From Xestospongia bergquistia (lineage: Eukaryota > Porifera > Demospongiae > Haplosclerida > Petrosiidae), in the NCBI GenBank assembly GCA_963965975.1, contig OZ014413.1, positions 4,226,001 through 4,290,000 of the forward strand: 64,000 nucleotides of DNA, in the 5' to 3' direction. Positions 62,531 to 64,000 of this stretch are shown here, piece after piece. Within the stretch, counting starts at the first letter, position 1. Every line of letters starts with the position of its first letter. Below the pieces are notes generated by a model. The model was not told the DNA's origin. It worked only from the letters and a program-made list of their open reading frames with translations, and searched no databases. The position numbers were made by a program, and so were the translations under genes.

Positions 62531-64000
62531 AAATTAAAGACGTTAGAAGGTTTAGAATATTGATTGAAGTTAACTAAATAAACATCTCAGTCTAAAGGAC
62601 TCTATGGGACTAACTAAATAAACTGTTATTAACGGTTTAGTAAGTTGGTTTGCATTAACACACTAAAATCTTTAAATTAAAGACTTTAGAAGGTTTAGAC
62701 TATTGAGTGAAGTTAAGAAAGTAAACAGCTCAGTCTAAAGCACTCTATGGGACTAACTAAATGAACTGTTATTAACAGTTTAGTAAGTTGGTTTGCATTG
62801 ACACTCCAAAGTGTTTAAATTAAAGACTTTAGAAGGTTTAGACTATTGAGTAAAGTTAAGAAAGTAAACAGCTCAATCTAAAGGACTCTATGGGACTAAC
62901 TAAATAAACTGTTATTAACAGATTAGTATGTTGGTTTGCATTAACAGTCTAAAGTCTTTAAATTAAAGACTTTAGAAGGTTTAGACTATTGAGTGATGTT
63001 AACTAAATAAACAGCTCAGTCTAAAGGACTCTATGGGACTAACTATATAAACTGTTATTAACAGTTTAGTAAGTTGGTTTGCATTAACACTCCAAAGTGT
63101 TTAAATTAAAGACTTTAGAAGGTTTAGACTATTTAGTGAAGTTAAGAAAGTAAACAGCTCAGTCTAAATGACTCTATGGGACTAACTAAATAAACTTTTA
63201 TTAACAGATTAGTATGTTGGTTTGCATTAACACTCTAAAGTCTTTAAATTAAAGACTTTAGAAGGTTTAGACTATTGAGTGAAGTTAAGAGAGTAAACAG
63301 CTTAGTTTAAAGGACTCTACGGGACTAACTAAATAAACTGTTATTAACAGTTTAGTATGTTGGTTTGCATTAACATTTGAAAGTCTTTAAATTAAAGAGT
63401 TTAGAAGGTTTACACTATTGAGTGAATTTAATAAGGTAAACAGCTCAGTCTAAAGGACTCCATGGGACTAACTAAATAAACTATTATTAACAGTTTAGTA
63501 AGTTTGTTTGCATTAACACTCTAAAGTCTTTAAATGAAAGACTTTAGAAGGTTTAGACTATTGAGTGAAGTTAATAAAGTAAACAGCTCAGTCTAAAGGA
63601 CTCTATGGGACTAACTAAATAAACTGTTATTAACAGTTTAGTAAGTTGGTTTGCATTAACACTCTAAAGTCTTTAAATTAAAGACTTTAGAAGGTTTAGA
63701 CTATTGACTGAAGTTAACTAAGTAAACAGCTCAGTCTAAAGGACTCCAAGGGACTAACTAAATAAACTGTTATTAACAGTTTAGTAAGTTTGTTTGCATT
63801 AACACTCTAAAGTGTTTAAATTAAAGACTTTAGAAGGTTTAGACTATTGAGTGAAGTTAATAAAGTAAACAGCTCAGCTTAAAGGACTCTATGGGACTAA
63901 CTAAATAAACTCTTATTAACAGTTTAGTATGTTGGTTTGCATTAACACTCTAAAGTCTTTAAATTAAAGACTTTATAAGGTTTAGTCTATTGAGTGAAGT

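Larger units (their letters stand above)
29453..64000 (-). repeat. 143-bp satellite array, right arm, segment 2
   Basis: About 241 more monomers in the reverse orientation, running off the right edge of the window. I found no further insertion. The segment contains the large 8.49-kb tandem duplication (42.3-59.3 kb), an out-of-register third fragment (59.27-60.28 kb), several monomer-scale indels and blocks related to those in the first right-arm segment. The period is 143 bp apart from the listed indels. No gene, RNA gene or promoter is supportable anywhere in it. Confidence 0.96.

Noticed and set aside
1-64000. CRISPR array
   Set aside because: Repeats are contiguous 143-bp units with no repeat/spacer alternation, unique spacers or cas genes. 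This is eukaryotic satellite structure.

Overview
The window is one long block of AT-rich satellite DNA, with no gene I can support. The repeat is a 143-bp monomer of about 29% G+C (42 G or C in my hand-read consensus). About 62.4 kb, or roughly 436 monomers, is satellite. It fits pericentromeric, centromeric or other constitutive heterochromatin of a eukaryote. The two interruptions are TTAA-flanked, piggyBac-like non-autonomous transposons, which are commonest in animals, so an invertebrate or other metazoan is my best guess. Nothing here fixes the species.

Layout. Positions 1-12468 carry the monomer in one orientation (left arm), interrupted at 2775-3703 by a 929-bp element (insert 1). At 12468/12469 the orientation reverses once, and 12469-64000 is the right arm, interrupted at 28798-29452 by a 655-bp element (insert 2). 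The reversal is a fold-back: 158-bp arms (12311-12468 and 12556-12713) are inverted copies with 4 mismatches around an 87-bp spacer. Both inserts keep perfect TTAA target duplications. Removing each insert plus one TTAA (933 and 659 bp) restores the 143-bp register exactly.

The satellite has higher-order structure. Local tandem copies of 2, 4, 5 and 6 monomers (286, 572, 715 and 858 bp) are visible. A much larger unit of 8485/8486 bp (59 monomers plus small indels) is duplicated head to tail at about 42320-59290 with more than 99.5% identity. Both transposons sit inside one copy of a local higher-order repeat while the sister copy has the empty TTAA site (4562-4565 for insert 1, 30168-30171 for insert 2), so the insertions are younger than those duplications.

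The monomer carries two strong dyads, a 29-bp one (13-bp arms, 3-nt loop) and a 21-bp one (10-bp arms, 1-nt loop). Stop codons in all frames and a period that is not a multiple of three keep it free of long reading frames. The most interesting features are the fold-back junction, the shared geometry of paired subterminal palindromes in the two unrelated-looking transposons, the compensated dyad variants, and the nested recent amplification at 42-60 kb. I found no new protein-coding or RNA-guided system.
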